From the NCBI GenBank assembly GCA_964384215.1, contig CAYLLB010000001.1:144325-208324 (forward strand): 64,000 nt of DNA. The letters are read 5' to 3'. The notes under the pieces were generated by a model. That model searched no databases, was not told the origin of the DNA, and was given only the letters and a program-made list of their open reading frames with translations. Source of the stretch: JAJFUV01 sp964384215 (GTDB taxonomy: Bacteria; Acidobacteriota; Terriglobia; Bryobacterales; Bryobacteraceae). The translations under genes were made by a program, and so were the position numbers. This document shows positions 15,417 to 23,129 of this stretch, one piece after another. Numbering within the stretch: position 1 is the stretch's first letter; every line of letters begins with the position of its first letter.

Positions 15417-17402
15417 TCAGCGTGACCGGCCCCAAGCGAGGTTTGCCCGAGAGAAGAAAAACAACCGGCCGTCCTCCCGGGAAATCACCAGGTTGGGGCC
15501 GCCTGTGCCCAGAAATCCGGCCGTGGCGCCTATCTCGTGATGGCCGAGGTAGATAGGTTCGCCCAAGTGCTCGAGAATGAGGGGGAAACGGTACTTTGGG
15601 GATTGGTTCGTGCCGGTGTTTTTCAGAAACAGAACCGTGGCCCCGCGCATGCCATCCGCGCGGGGAAGTCCGGTCTGTGGATTGGGGATGGAGTGGTGGC
15701 GCGGGGTGCCGATCAGCAAATCGACCAGGCCGTCGCCGTCCCAGTCGAACAATTCGAACTTGCTGCGTCCCGTTCCTCCCGCGCTGATGAAGTTGGCGGT
15801 GATGAGCCCGCCGTCATCCATGTGCAGCTTGCCGCCGTCGGCGAGGTTGAAATCGTCGAGCCTCCAATAGAGATGCGCTTGATCCTGATCGTCGAGAGCG
15901 ACATAAGCCATGCGGCTGCCGAGTTTCCCGACGCCGGGACGGACGCGCCATGTGCCGTGCAGATCGAGACCGTCCAGGTACAGCGGACGCTCGGCATCGA
16001 GGCGGGGCTGACGCCGGGTGCCACGGTTCATGTAGACCACGTGACGCGACAGCGAGTCGCCCGCGAGAATGTCGGGCAGTCCGTCCCCGTTCCAGTCGGC
16101 CACATTGGTGCTGATGTAACCCCAGCGCGCCTCGCCGGGCCCCTGGATGTCACCCTTGTAGCCGGGCTGCACATGAATCGGGCGGCCTCCGGCCTCCAGG
16201 GCGACGCCGGAATCGAAGGTGGGCGCGGCGTTCGAGCCGCAGTTGCGGAAAAACAGGACACGGCCCTCGGAATTTCCGGCGACGATGTCCAGAACACCGT
16301 CGCCGTCCCAGTCCACGATGGTGGGTACCGGCAGGCTGCCGGCGTACAGGAAAGCCTGATCCTCGAGCACAGGCGTAGGGTCAGCGAACACGGGTTGCGA
16401 GTCGGCGTTGAAGCGGCCAGTGAAACGATACCAGTAAAGCGCGCCCTCGCCGCCCGAAATCAGGCCGGAGAGTCCGGTCGCGGGGTCAGGATAGGCGACG
16501 GGCGAATTGTGGATGATGGGATGGCGCAGAGCCACGCCGCGGACGCCCACAGCCAAGCGCTTTTCCTCCAGGTCCAACCCACCGGCGGAGCGGTTGCAGT
16601 AATAGTACATATCACCGAACTGCGAGCCGGAGACGACATCGCGCCTGTGGCGCGGTCCCAGATTCACGACGGTCAGGTTGCGGTTCGACAGCAGCACTTG
16701 GCGGGGATTCTCGACGGCCAGCCGCGCCGGGCCCAACGGACCGGCTGCGAGCGAAGCGCGGTGAGCGGCGTACAAGGCGAGGTAAGGCATGCCGCCACGC
16801 CAGATGCCGCGCCCATCGTAAGGCACGTAATCCGGATCGCGCGAGCCGGGCCCTGGCGGCGCATGGCCGGAGCCATCAGGGACGCTGAACAGCAGTTCGA
16901 CGCCGCCGTCCGGCCGGGGCACGACGCCGACGGCCGACGGTGCACGCGGAAGCGAATCGAGCTGGATGCGGCCGCGCTCGACGAATTCGGGTTTTGCGGC
17001 ATCCAGCACAGCGTGGATCAGCTCGCGTCCGGCGAGGAACAAGCCGCGGATCGAGGTCCCATCCTGGTAGACGGTACAGTTGGGGAAGGTCTTCGGGGAG
17101 GCGCCGGGGTAGGAGACCTTCTCCGCATGCCCGAACACCGGCGCGCCGGAGGCGGCCGTTCCTTTCGAGCGGCACAAATAGAGTCCCGGCTCGGGGCTGT
17201 GCGCACCCGCCACGACGAACAGGTCCGGCTGGCGGGCGCCTGAGACGCGGCCCCATCCTACGGGGTAGGAACTGAGTCCCACACTGAGAGGGGCGCGGCG
17301 ATCCCCCGCGCCGACCGGGACCGGCTTCCCGCTTTCGAGCGCAGGCAACGCAGCGACGCTCACAACCAGGCACAAGCTCAAGCGCAATGTTCGCAAGGGC
17401 AT
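15417..17402 (-). CDS. Secreted FG-GAP/VCBS repeat beta-propeller protein
   Basis: Predicted exported protein of about 661 residues. A signal peptide (MPLRTLRLSLCLVVSVAALP) is followed by a repeated architecture with at least three Ca-binding FG-GAP/VCBS motifs: DWDGDGVLDIVAGN, DWNGDGLPDILAGD and DWDGDGLVDLLIG. These fold as propeller blades, often on surface or adhesive proteins. Start codons at 17402, 17411 (ATG) and 17423 (TTG) are possible; 17402 gives the cleanest signal peptide. It lies 52 nt downstream of nuoB on the same strand with no obvious functional link. Confidence 0.85.
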   Translation of the reverse strand: MPLRTLRLSLCLVVSVAALPALESGKPVPVGAGDRRAPLSVGLSSYPVGWGRVSGARQPDLFVVAGAHSPEPGLYLCRSKGTAASGAPVFGHAEKVSYPGASPKTFPNCTVYQDGTSIRGLFLAGRELIHAVLDAAKPEFVERGRIQLDSLPRAPSAVGVVPRPDGGVELLFSVPDGSGHAPPGPGSRDPDYVPYDGRGIWRGGMPYLALYAAHRASLAAGPLGPARLAVENPRQVLLSNRNLTVVNLGPRHRRDVVSGSQFGDMYYYCNRSAGGLDLEEKRLAVGVRGVALRHPIIHNSPVAYPDPATGLSGLISGGEGALYWYRFTGRFNADSQPVFADPTPVLEDQAFLYAGSLPVPTIVDWDGDGVLDIVAGNSEGRVLFFRNCGSNAAPTFDSGVALEAGGRPIHVQPGYKGDIQGPGEARWGYISTNVADWNGDGLPDILAGDSLSRHVVYMNRGTRRQPRLDAERPLYLDGLDLHGTWRVRPGVGKLGSRMAYVALDDQDQAHLYWRLDDFNLADGGKLHMDDGGLITANFISAGGTGRSKFELFDWDGDGLVDLLIGTPRHHSIPNPQTGLPRADGMRGATVLFLKNTGTNQSPKYRFPLILEHLGEPIYLGHHEIGATAGFLGTGGPNLVISREDGRLFFFSRANLAWGRSR

Positions 17403-17454
17403 CACGCCCATGATGACAAACAAGGGTGATCGGCGGCGGGGGACTCCCGGCGGG

Positions 17455-17997
17455 TCAGCCCAGGTTGAGAACCTGCTTCGCTGTGCCGGTCTGCTTCTGG
17501 ATCTTCTGCTGCAGCAGGCGCAGCGCGTAGATAAGCTGCTCGGGACGCGGTGGGCACCCGGGCACGAAGACGTCCACGGGGATGATCTGGTTGACAGGGA
17601 TCAGGGCGTAGTTGCTGAACACGCCGGTGGAAGTGGCGCACGCGCCCATCGAGATGACCCATTTGGGTTCGGGCATCTGCTGATAGAGTTGGCGCACGAC
17701 GGGAGCCATCTTATTGGACAAGCGCCCGGCGATGATCATGAGATCGGATTGGCGCGGCGAGCCGCGGAAGACCTCGGCGCCGAAGCGCGCGATGTCGAAT
17801 CGCGATGCCGTCATGGACATCATTTCGATGGCGCAGCAAGCCAGGCCGAAGGTCATGGGCCAGATGGAGCTCTTGCGCGCCCAGTTAATGGCCTGGTCGA
17901 TCGTGGTCAGGAGGATTCCCTCGGAAGGCCCCGGAAGCGGTTCCTGATCGATCCGCGCGAACAGGTCTGCGGCGCCCTCACTTGATGCCGGATTCAT
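17455..17997 (-). CDS. nuoB: NADH-quinone oxidoreductase subunit B (solitary)
   Basis: Complex I subunit that carries the N2 [4Fe-4S] cluster. The ligand pattern is intact: adjacent Cys54-Cys55 (GLACCAIEMM), Cys120 (SMGACATSTG) and Cys148 (VPGCPPRPE). At 180 residues it is full length. No other nuo gene lies nearby, so it is either a second copy of nuoB or a member of a dispersed complex I set. It is divergent from malQ. Confidence 0.93.
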   Translation of the reverse strand: MNPASSEGAADLFARIDQEPLPGPSEGILLTTIDQAINWARKSSIWPMTFGLACCAIEMMSMTASRFDIARFGAEVFRGSPRQSDLMIIAGRLSNKMAPVVRQLYQQMPEPKWVISMGACATSTGVFSNYALIPVNQIIPVDVFVPGCPPRPEQLIYALRLLQQKIQKQTGTAKQVLNLG

Positions 17998-18063
17998 GTC
18001 GCCCCCTTAACCACTAAGCTATCACAAGGACAGGATAGAATCGGTAGAAGCATACAGGACTCG

Positions 18064-20340
18064 ATGCCTAAACCTTTGGTAACCTACCGGCCCTCCGCGA
18101 CATACGAAGAGGCCATCCGACGCGCAGCCGAACTTTACGGGATTGAAGCCGGGTACTACGACATTTGGGGCCGGCATCATACGACGAGCGTAGAAGAACA
18201 GAAGGCGATACTGAGGTCGCTCGGCGTGGCGGTAGAGACCGCCGGGGAGGCAGAACGGGCCGTCGAGGAGCGCCTCATCGCCGAATGGGACGCACTGGCC
18301 GCGCCGGTGGTGGTGGAGACGTTGGGGGTCAAGGATCAGGGCGTTCCCGTGCAGATACCCGTGGCGAGGCTCGGCGCACGGCTGACGGTACTCTACCAGT
18401 GGGAGGACGGGGGCAAGAGCGAACAGGAGTGGGCCGTCGAATCGCTGGAGACCATAGCCGCTTGCGAGATGAAGGGACGGGTTTATGTGCGGAAGAGGAT
18501 TCCGCTACCGGAAGCGGCGCGCCACGGCTACCACGAAGTAAAGCTGACTTTGGCGGGGGATGGCGACCCCGCAATCACATCGGGCACGAAGCTGATCCTG
18601 GCGCCGGAGCGCGCCTACCTGCCCCCCGCGCTTGCCAACGGCGGGCGTTTGGCGGGCCTGGCTGTCAGCCTGTACGGGATCCGCTCCGAACGGAACTGGG
18701 GTTGCGGGGACCTGACGGATCTGAAAACGTTCATCGATTGGGCCGTGGAGGCGACTGGCGCGGAATTCATTGCGTTGAATCCGCTGCACGCGATCCATAA
18801 CCGCCAGCCGTTCAACACAAGTCCCTACCTGCCGAACTGCATTTACTACCGCAACCCGATTTATCTCGACGTCGAGCGCGTGGCCGGCTTCGCGGCATCG
18901 CAACGCGCAGGGCTGGAATTGAAGTCCGCGGAAACGCGCGCGGAGTTGGAAGCGCTGCGGCAGGCTGAATTCGTGGAATACGAACGGGTGTGGAGCATCA
19001 AGAAACGATTCCTGCTGTGGGCGTTTCTTGAGTTCGTGAAGATATTGCGCGATGGCTCGCCCGCCGCCGAACCGTTCCGCGCGTTCATGACAGGGGAAGG
19101 CGAGCGGCTGGACCGTTACGCAGTCTACTGCGCGCTGGACGAGTGGATCCACGCGCGGAATCCCGACGTCTGGACCTGGCAGGACTGGCCGGCGGCCTAT
19201 CGTGATCCGGATTCGCCGGAAGTGGCCGACTTCGAGCGCCGCCATCAGCTACGAATCACGTTCCACAAGTACCTGCAGTGGCAGATGAGCCTGCAGTTGA
19301 GTGAGGTGCAGCGTCACGCCCTGGCGCGCGGCATGGCAATCGGCCTGTACCACGACCTGGCGCTGGCCACGGACCGCTGCGGCTCGGATTTGTGGGCCTA
19401 CCGGCCGTTCTACATCTCGGGTTGCCGGGTTGGTTCGCCGCCCGACGATTTTTCGCCCGAAGGCCAGGACTGGTCGTTCCCGCCGCCGAATTCCGATCAC
19501 CACCGGCAGACGGGCTACGAATTGTTCGCCGATTCGATCCGCAAGAATGCCCGCGCCGGCGGCGCTCTCCGGATGGACCACGTAATGCGTTTCTTCCGGC
19601 TGTTCTGGATTCCGGACGGCTGGAAGGCGACAGACGGGGCATACGTGCGCGACTATCACGAGGATTTGTTGCGCATCCTGGCGCTCGAAAGCGTCCGCAA
19701 TCGCGTGGTGCTGATCGGGGAGGATCTGGGTACGGTGCAGCCGGCGATCCGCGAAGCGCTCGAACGCTTCGGCGTGCTCAGCTACCGCCTGCTGTACTTC
19801 GAACGAGCCGAAGGCGGCCGGTTCCGCTTACCCAACGAGTATCCCAGGCAGGCGCTGGTGTCGGTCACGACTCATGATCTGCCGACCCTGGCCGGTTTCT
19901 GGGAGGGCGTGGACATAGAGGCCCGCAAGAAGGCCGGACTGCTGGCCGACGAGGATAGTTACAAGAAGCAACTGGCCGAGCGCGCGCGGGATAAGCAGCG
20001 GCTGCTCGAGACGCTCGTCGAACTCAATCTGTTGCCGGACTGGTTCCCGCGGCAGGCGAGCGCCGTGCCGGAATTGACCGGCGAACTGCACAACGCCATT
20101 GTTGGATTCCTGGTGTCGACGCCCTCGATGCTGATGGTTCTGAACCAGGAAGATTTGTTCAAGCAGATGGACCAGCAGAACCTGCCCGGCAGCACCTGGC
20201 AGTATCCGAACTGGCGGCGCAAGATGCGCTTCCGGTTGGAGGAGTTGCGCGCCAATCGTCTGAGCCGCGACTGCGCAGGGATGCTGCGCAACTGGCTGGA
20301 GAGATCCGGGCGGGTGAAGCGGCGCCGCGCGAGCGATTGA
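18064..20340 (+). CDS. malQ: 4-alpha-glucanotransferase (GH77, MalQ)
   Basis: Disproportionating enzyme of glycogen/maltodextrin metabolism, 758 residues. The first 200 residues form an N-terminal beta-rich region, followed by the GH77 (beta/alpha)8 barrel. Landmarks are the RNWGCGDLTDLKTFIDW segment, the nucleophile region GGALRMDHVMRFFR, the acid/base region LIGEDLGTVQP, and VTTHDLPTLAGFWEG with the third catalytic Asp. The ATG at 18064 is the first in frame. It stands alone between nuoB (divergent) and the BMC shell gene. Confidence 0.95.
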   Translation: MPKPLVTYRPSATYEEAIRRAAELYGIEAGYYDIWGRHHTTSVEEQKAILRSLGVAVETAGEAERAVEERLIAEWDALAAPVVVETLGVKDQGVPVQIPVARLGARLTVLYQWEDGGKSEQEWAVESLETIAACEMKGRVYVRKRIPLPEAARHGYHEVKLTLAGDGDPAITSGTKLILAPERAYLPPALANGGRLAGLAVSLYGIRSERNWGCGDLTDLKTFIDWAVEATGAEFIALNPLHAIHNRQPFNTSPYLPNCIYYRNPIYLDVERVAGFAASQRAGLELKSAETRAELEALRQAEFVEYERVWSIKKRFLLWAFLEFVKILRDGSPAAEPFRAFMTGEGERLDRYAVYCALDEWIHARNPDVWTWQDWPAAYRDPDSPEVADFERRHQLRITFHKYLQWQMSLQLSEVQRHALARGMAIGLYHDLALATDRCGSDLWAYRPFYISGCRVGSPPDDFSPEGQDWSFPPPNSDHHRQTGYELFADSIRKNARAGGALRMDHVMRFFRLFWIPDGWKATDGAYVRDYHEDLLRILALESVRNRVVLIGEDLGTVQPAIREALERFGVLSYRLLYFERAEGGRFRLPNEYPRQALVSVTTHDLPTLAGFWEGVDIEARKKAGLLADEDSYKKQLAERARDKQRLLETLVELNLLPDWFPRQASAVPELTGELHNAIVGFLVSTPSMLMVLNQEDLFKQMDQQNLPGSTWQYPNWRRKMRFRLEELRANRLSRDCAGMLRNWLERSGRVKRRRASD

Positions 20341-20415
20341 ATTGTACGCAAACCGTGGCTGTGATACCGTGTAAATTACGTCGGTTATCATCATAGCCGG
20401 AATGTGGAGGCATGC

Positions 20416-20700
20416 ATGGAAGCTCTTGGAATGGTAGAAACCAAAGGTCTGGTGGGCGCGATCGAAGCCGCCGACACAATGGTTAAGACGGCCAACGTTA
20501 CGTTGACCGGGAAAGAATATGTGGGCGCCGGATACGTTACGGTGACCGTGCGCGGAGACGTGGGTGCCGTGAAGGCCGCTACAGATGCGGGCGCCGCTGC
20601 AGCTCGCCGGGTTGGCGAACTGATCGCCGTACACGTGATCCCGAACCCGCACAGCGAAGTTGAGAAGATCCTGCCGGGCCAGAAGAAAGCCGAAAAGTAG
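20416..20700 (+). CDS. Bacterial microcompartment hexameric shell protein (BMC-H, PduA/EutM type)
   Basis: Single BMC domain of 94 residues that should form hexameric facet tiles. It is very close to PduA in pattern: ALGMVETKGLVGAIEAADTM, VTVRGDVGAVKAATDAGAAA and AVHVIPNPHSEVEKILP. The pore loop reads VGAGY where PduA has a GSG-type loop. The ATG at 20416 follows GGAGG by 5 nt; a GTG 12 nt upstream is a less likely start. The next gene is a BMC-type aldehyde dehydrogenase, separated by a strong hairpin. No vertex (BMC-P) gene is nearby. Confidence 0.95.
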   Translation: MEALGMVETKGLVGAIEAADTMVKTANVTLTGKEYVGAGYVTVTVRGDVGAVKAATDAGAAAARRVGELIAVHVIPNPHSEVEKILPGQKKAEK

Positions 20701-20710
20701 CACGCCGACG

Positions 20711-20740
20711 GCGCGCCGCCAATAAATAGTGGCGGCGCGC
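20711..20740 (+). other. Perfect 10-bp GC-rich hairpin between shell gene and aldehyde dehydrogenase
   Basis: GCGCGCCGCC, a 10-nt AT-rich loop, then GGCGGCGCGC: a perfect inverted repeat lying 10 nt after the shell gene stop and 11 nt before the dehydrogenase ATG. No T-run follows, so it is not a classic intrinsic terminator. It may protect the upstream shell mRNA 3' end or lower expression of the downstream gene. Confidence 0.7.
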
Positions 20741-20751
20741 GGATGTGAGCC

Positions 20752-22626
20752 ATGCTTCAGGATCAAGATCTCATTTCGATACAGGAGGTCCGCACCAAGG
20801 TCGAAAAGGCCCACGCGGCGTTCCTCAAGTATCGCAGCTACTCGCAGGAGCAGATCGACGCGGTGGTCGAGGCGATGTCGGCCGCCGCGCAGGCGAACGC
20901 CGTGAGGCTGGCGGAGCTAGCGGTGGAAGAAACCGGCTACGGCAACGTCAAGGACAAGATCGGCAAGAACCTGCTCACTTCGAAGTGGCTCGCCGAGAAC
21001 ATCCGCTCGATGAAGACGGTGGGTGTGCTGCGGGAAATTCCGGATAAGAAGATCGTCGAAATTGGCGTTCCCATGGGCGTGGTGGCAGCCATTGCTCCGA
21101 CCACGAATCCGACTTCGACGGCGAACTTCAAGTGCCTCATCAGCCTCAAGGCGGGCAACGCCGTGGTGCTGAGTCCGCACCCGCACGCCAAGCGGTCGAC
21201 CGCGGAGGCGTGCGAGGTGCTGCACGCGGCGGCGGTGGCGGCCGGCGCGCCGGAGGGGATCATCCAATGCCTGACGGCCCCGACAACGGAAGCCACGCAG
21301 GCGTTGATGGGGCATGAGAAGACGGCCGTGATCCTGGCGACCGGCGGCTCGGGTTTGGTGCGCGCGGCGTACTCGAGCGGCAAGCCGGCCTTCGGCGTTG
21401 GTCCGGGCAATGTGCCGGTGCTGCTCGACCGCTCGGCCGATATTGCGTCGAGCGTTGCGGACGTGGTAGCCGGCAAGTCGTTTGACTACGGCACGGTTTG
21501 CTCGAGCGAACAGTCCCTGATAGCCGAAGCAGACTTGCGCGACAAGGTTCTCGAAGAACTGCGCAAGCAAAAGGCGTTCATCTGCAACCAGGCGCAGCAA
21601 GACGCGATCACAAAGGTCCTGTTTACTCCCGCGGGGAAAGTCAGCGCCCGTTGCGTGGGGCAGTCACCTACGCGCCTCGCCCAGATGGCGGGGTTCGAAG
21701 TGCCGCCGGAGACGTCCATCCTCGTGGTGGAGATCGATGGCGTGGGCAAGTTCCATCCGCTGTCGGGAGAGAAGCTCTCGCCCGTGTTGTCGTTGCTTTT
21801 CGTGAAAGATTGGCCGGCGGCGCTGGAAACCTGCGAGGCCATCCTGAAGTTTGGCGGGCTGGGCCACACTGCCGGAATCTATGCCAAGGATGAAGCGCGC
21901 ATCCGCGAGTTCGGAATGCGGATGCCGGCCATGCGCGTGCTTGTAAACACGCCGTCGCCGCAAGGCTCGACCGGGATCACCACAGGTATTCTGCCGTCGA
22001 TGACGCTCGGCTGCGGCGCGATGGCAGGGAACATTACCGGCGACAACGTTGGTCCCCGGCACCTGATCAACATCAAGCGCATAGCATATGTGGTGCGCAA
22101 GGCCGAGGAGGCTTTCACAGTGCCCCCGTATACACCCGGCGCCAAAGCGACAGTTGCGCCGTCGCCGGTGGGCAAGCCGGCAGTTGTCCCGGTGGCGGCA
22201 GCCGGCGTGGATCGCGATGCGATCGCAGCCGCGGTGGACAGGTACCTGGCCAAGCGCGGTATTACTGCGGGCGTTTCGCAGACACCCGCACCGGCGGCTC
22301 CGGTAGTGGCCGCCAGCACCATCAGCAACGTTTCGGCCCAGGTAGTAGACCGCTTCCTGTCCGCGCGCAAATCGGGCGCTGCCTGCGGATGCGTGCCGGT
22401 GTGCCCTCTGAACGAGCCGTCCGCCCCCGCTCAACCGGTGGCGGCGCCAGAGCCCAAGCCGGCGGCCCCGGCGGTCACGATCGTAGATTTCGTCTGCGAG
22501 GACGACGTGCGCGCCGCCCTGGCGGCGTCGCGCAAGATTTACATTGGACCGAAGACCATCGTTACCCCGGCTGCCCGGGACATGGCCGCCGCTCATGATG
22601 TTTTGGTGGTAGCCTCGCGTTCATGA
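20752..22626 (+). CDS. CoA-acylating aldehyde dehydrogenase (EutE/PduP-like) with long C-terminal targeting tail
   Basis: Predicted to convert an aldehyde, NAD and CoA to acyl-CoA inside a microcompartment. Residues 1-455 form the ALDH domain, with the nucleophile Cys250 (FDYGTVCSSEQ) and the NPTSTANFK cofactor region. EutE and PduP end near residue 460; here a tail of about 165 residues follows. The tail holds two amphipathic helices sharing a VDR-aromatic-L core (486-503 and 524-541), three close cysteines (545, 547, 551), a Pro/Ala linker, and a segment (577-620) with TPAARD that resembles short segments of EutT-type proteins. The helices look like encapsulation peptides. The stop overlaps the next ATG (ATGA). 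Confidence 0.92.
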   Translation: MLQDQDLISIQEVRTKVEKAHAAFLKYRSYSQEQIDAVVEAMSAAAQANAVRLAELAVEETGYGNVKDKIGKNLLTSKWLAENIRSMKTVGVLREIPDKKIVEIGVPMGVVAAIAPTTNPTSTANFKCLISLKAGNAVVLSPHPHAKRSTAEACEVLHAAAVAAGAPEGIIQCLTAPTTEATQALMGHEKTAVILATGGSGLVRAAYSSGKPAFGVGPGNVPVLLDRSADIASSVADVVAGKSFDYGTVCSSEQSLIAEADLRDKVLEELRKQKAFICNQAQQDAITKVLFTPAGKVSARCVGQSPTRLAQMAGFEVPPETSILVVEIDGVGKFHPLSGEKLSPVLSLLFVKDWPAALETCEAILKFGGLGHTAGIYAKDEARIREFGMRMPAMRVLVNTPSPQGSTGITTGILPSMTLGCGAMAGNITGDNVGPRHLINIKRIAYVVRKAEEAFTVPPYTPGAKATVAPSPVGKPAVVPVAAAGVDRDAIAAAVDRYLAKRGITAGVSQTPAPAAPVVAASTISNVSAQVVDRFLSARKSGAACGCVPVCPLNEPSAPAQPVAAPEPKPAAPAVTIVDFVCEDDVRAALAASRKIYIGPKTIVTPAARDMAAAHDVLVVASRS

Positions 22627-23117
22627 GTACTGATCTGGGTGCTCTGAAGGACGAGATTCTGGAATACCTTGCCGCGCAAGGTATGATTGCTTTCCACTCC
22701 TACCTCCGGCACCACGAGGGTGTGCCGGCAATCGGTTGGGATACCAAGAACTATCCGGACTACCGGGCGTTTGTCGACACCGCCAAGCGCGCGGGTGTCG
22801 AAATGATGGTGGTCCGGTGCGATCACTTCTCCGATGGGCAAATCGAGGAAGCTCTCAGCGATCTGAAGGATGCGGAATTCGAGAGCCGCGATAAGCGCCG
22901 CATCGAGAGGCGTTTGCACGAGCTTGGAGGATACGCCGGTTTTGTCTCGGTACTGGAGTTGTCTTACGATTACCAGGGGCGGCTGTACTTCTTCGATCTG
23001 CACACCGGGTGGTTCGACGAATTCCTGGACTTACAGGACGAGATCACTGCCTCGTTGCCGGAAGACGAAGAAATGGACGACGAAGGACCGGTAGGCGGCT
23101 TCTACTCCAGGAACTGA
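22623..23117 (+). CDS. Uncharacterised acidic protein coupled to the BMC aldehyde dehydrogenase
   Basis: A 164-residue soluble protein that I do not recognise. It has no signal peptide or membrane segment, a central charged helical stretch (about residues 75-100), a beta-rich part (FVSVLELSYDYQGRLYFFDL) and a very acidic C-terminus (EDEEMDDEG). Its ATG overlaps the dehydrogenase stop in an ATGA, which argues for co-translation and perhaps a role with the compartment, but recJ follows only 12 nt later, so it could equally be an unrelated operon member. Confidence 0.8.
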   Translation: MSTDLGALKDEILEYLAAQGMIAFHSYLRHHEGVPAIGWDTKNYPDYRAFVDTAKRAGVEMMVVRCDHFSDGQIEEALSDLKDAEFESRDKRRIERRLHELGGYAGFVSVLELSYDYQGRLYFFDLHTGWFDEFLDLQDEITASLPEDEEMDDEGPVGGFYSRN

Positions 23118-23129
23118 TACCTTTTGCGG

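Noticed and set aside
15537..17243. Long plus-strand frame (568 codons) opposite the VCBS gene.
   Set aside because: No domain or signal is recognisable; the opposite strand encodes clear FG-GAP repeats and a signal peptide.
20342..20373. Possible sigma-70 promoter (TTGTAC and TGTGATACC/TAAATT) before the BMC shell gene.
   Set aside because: No -35/-10 pair has both good matches and 16-18 nt spacing.
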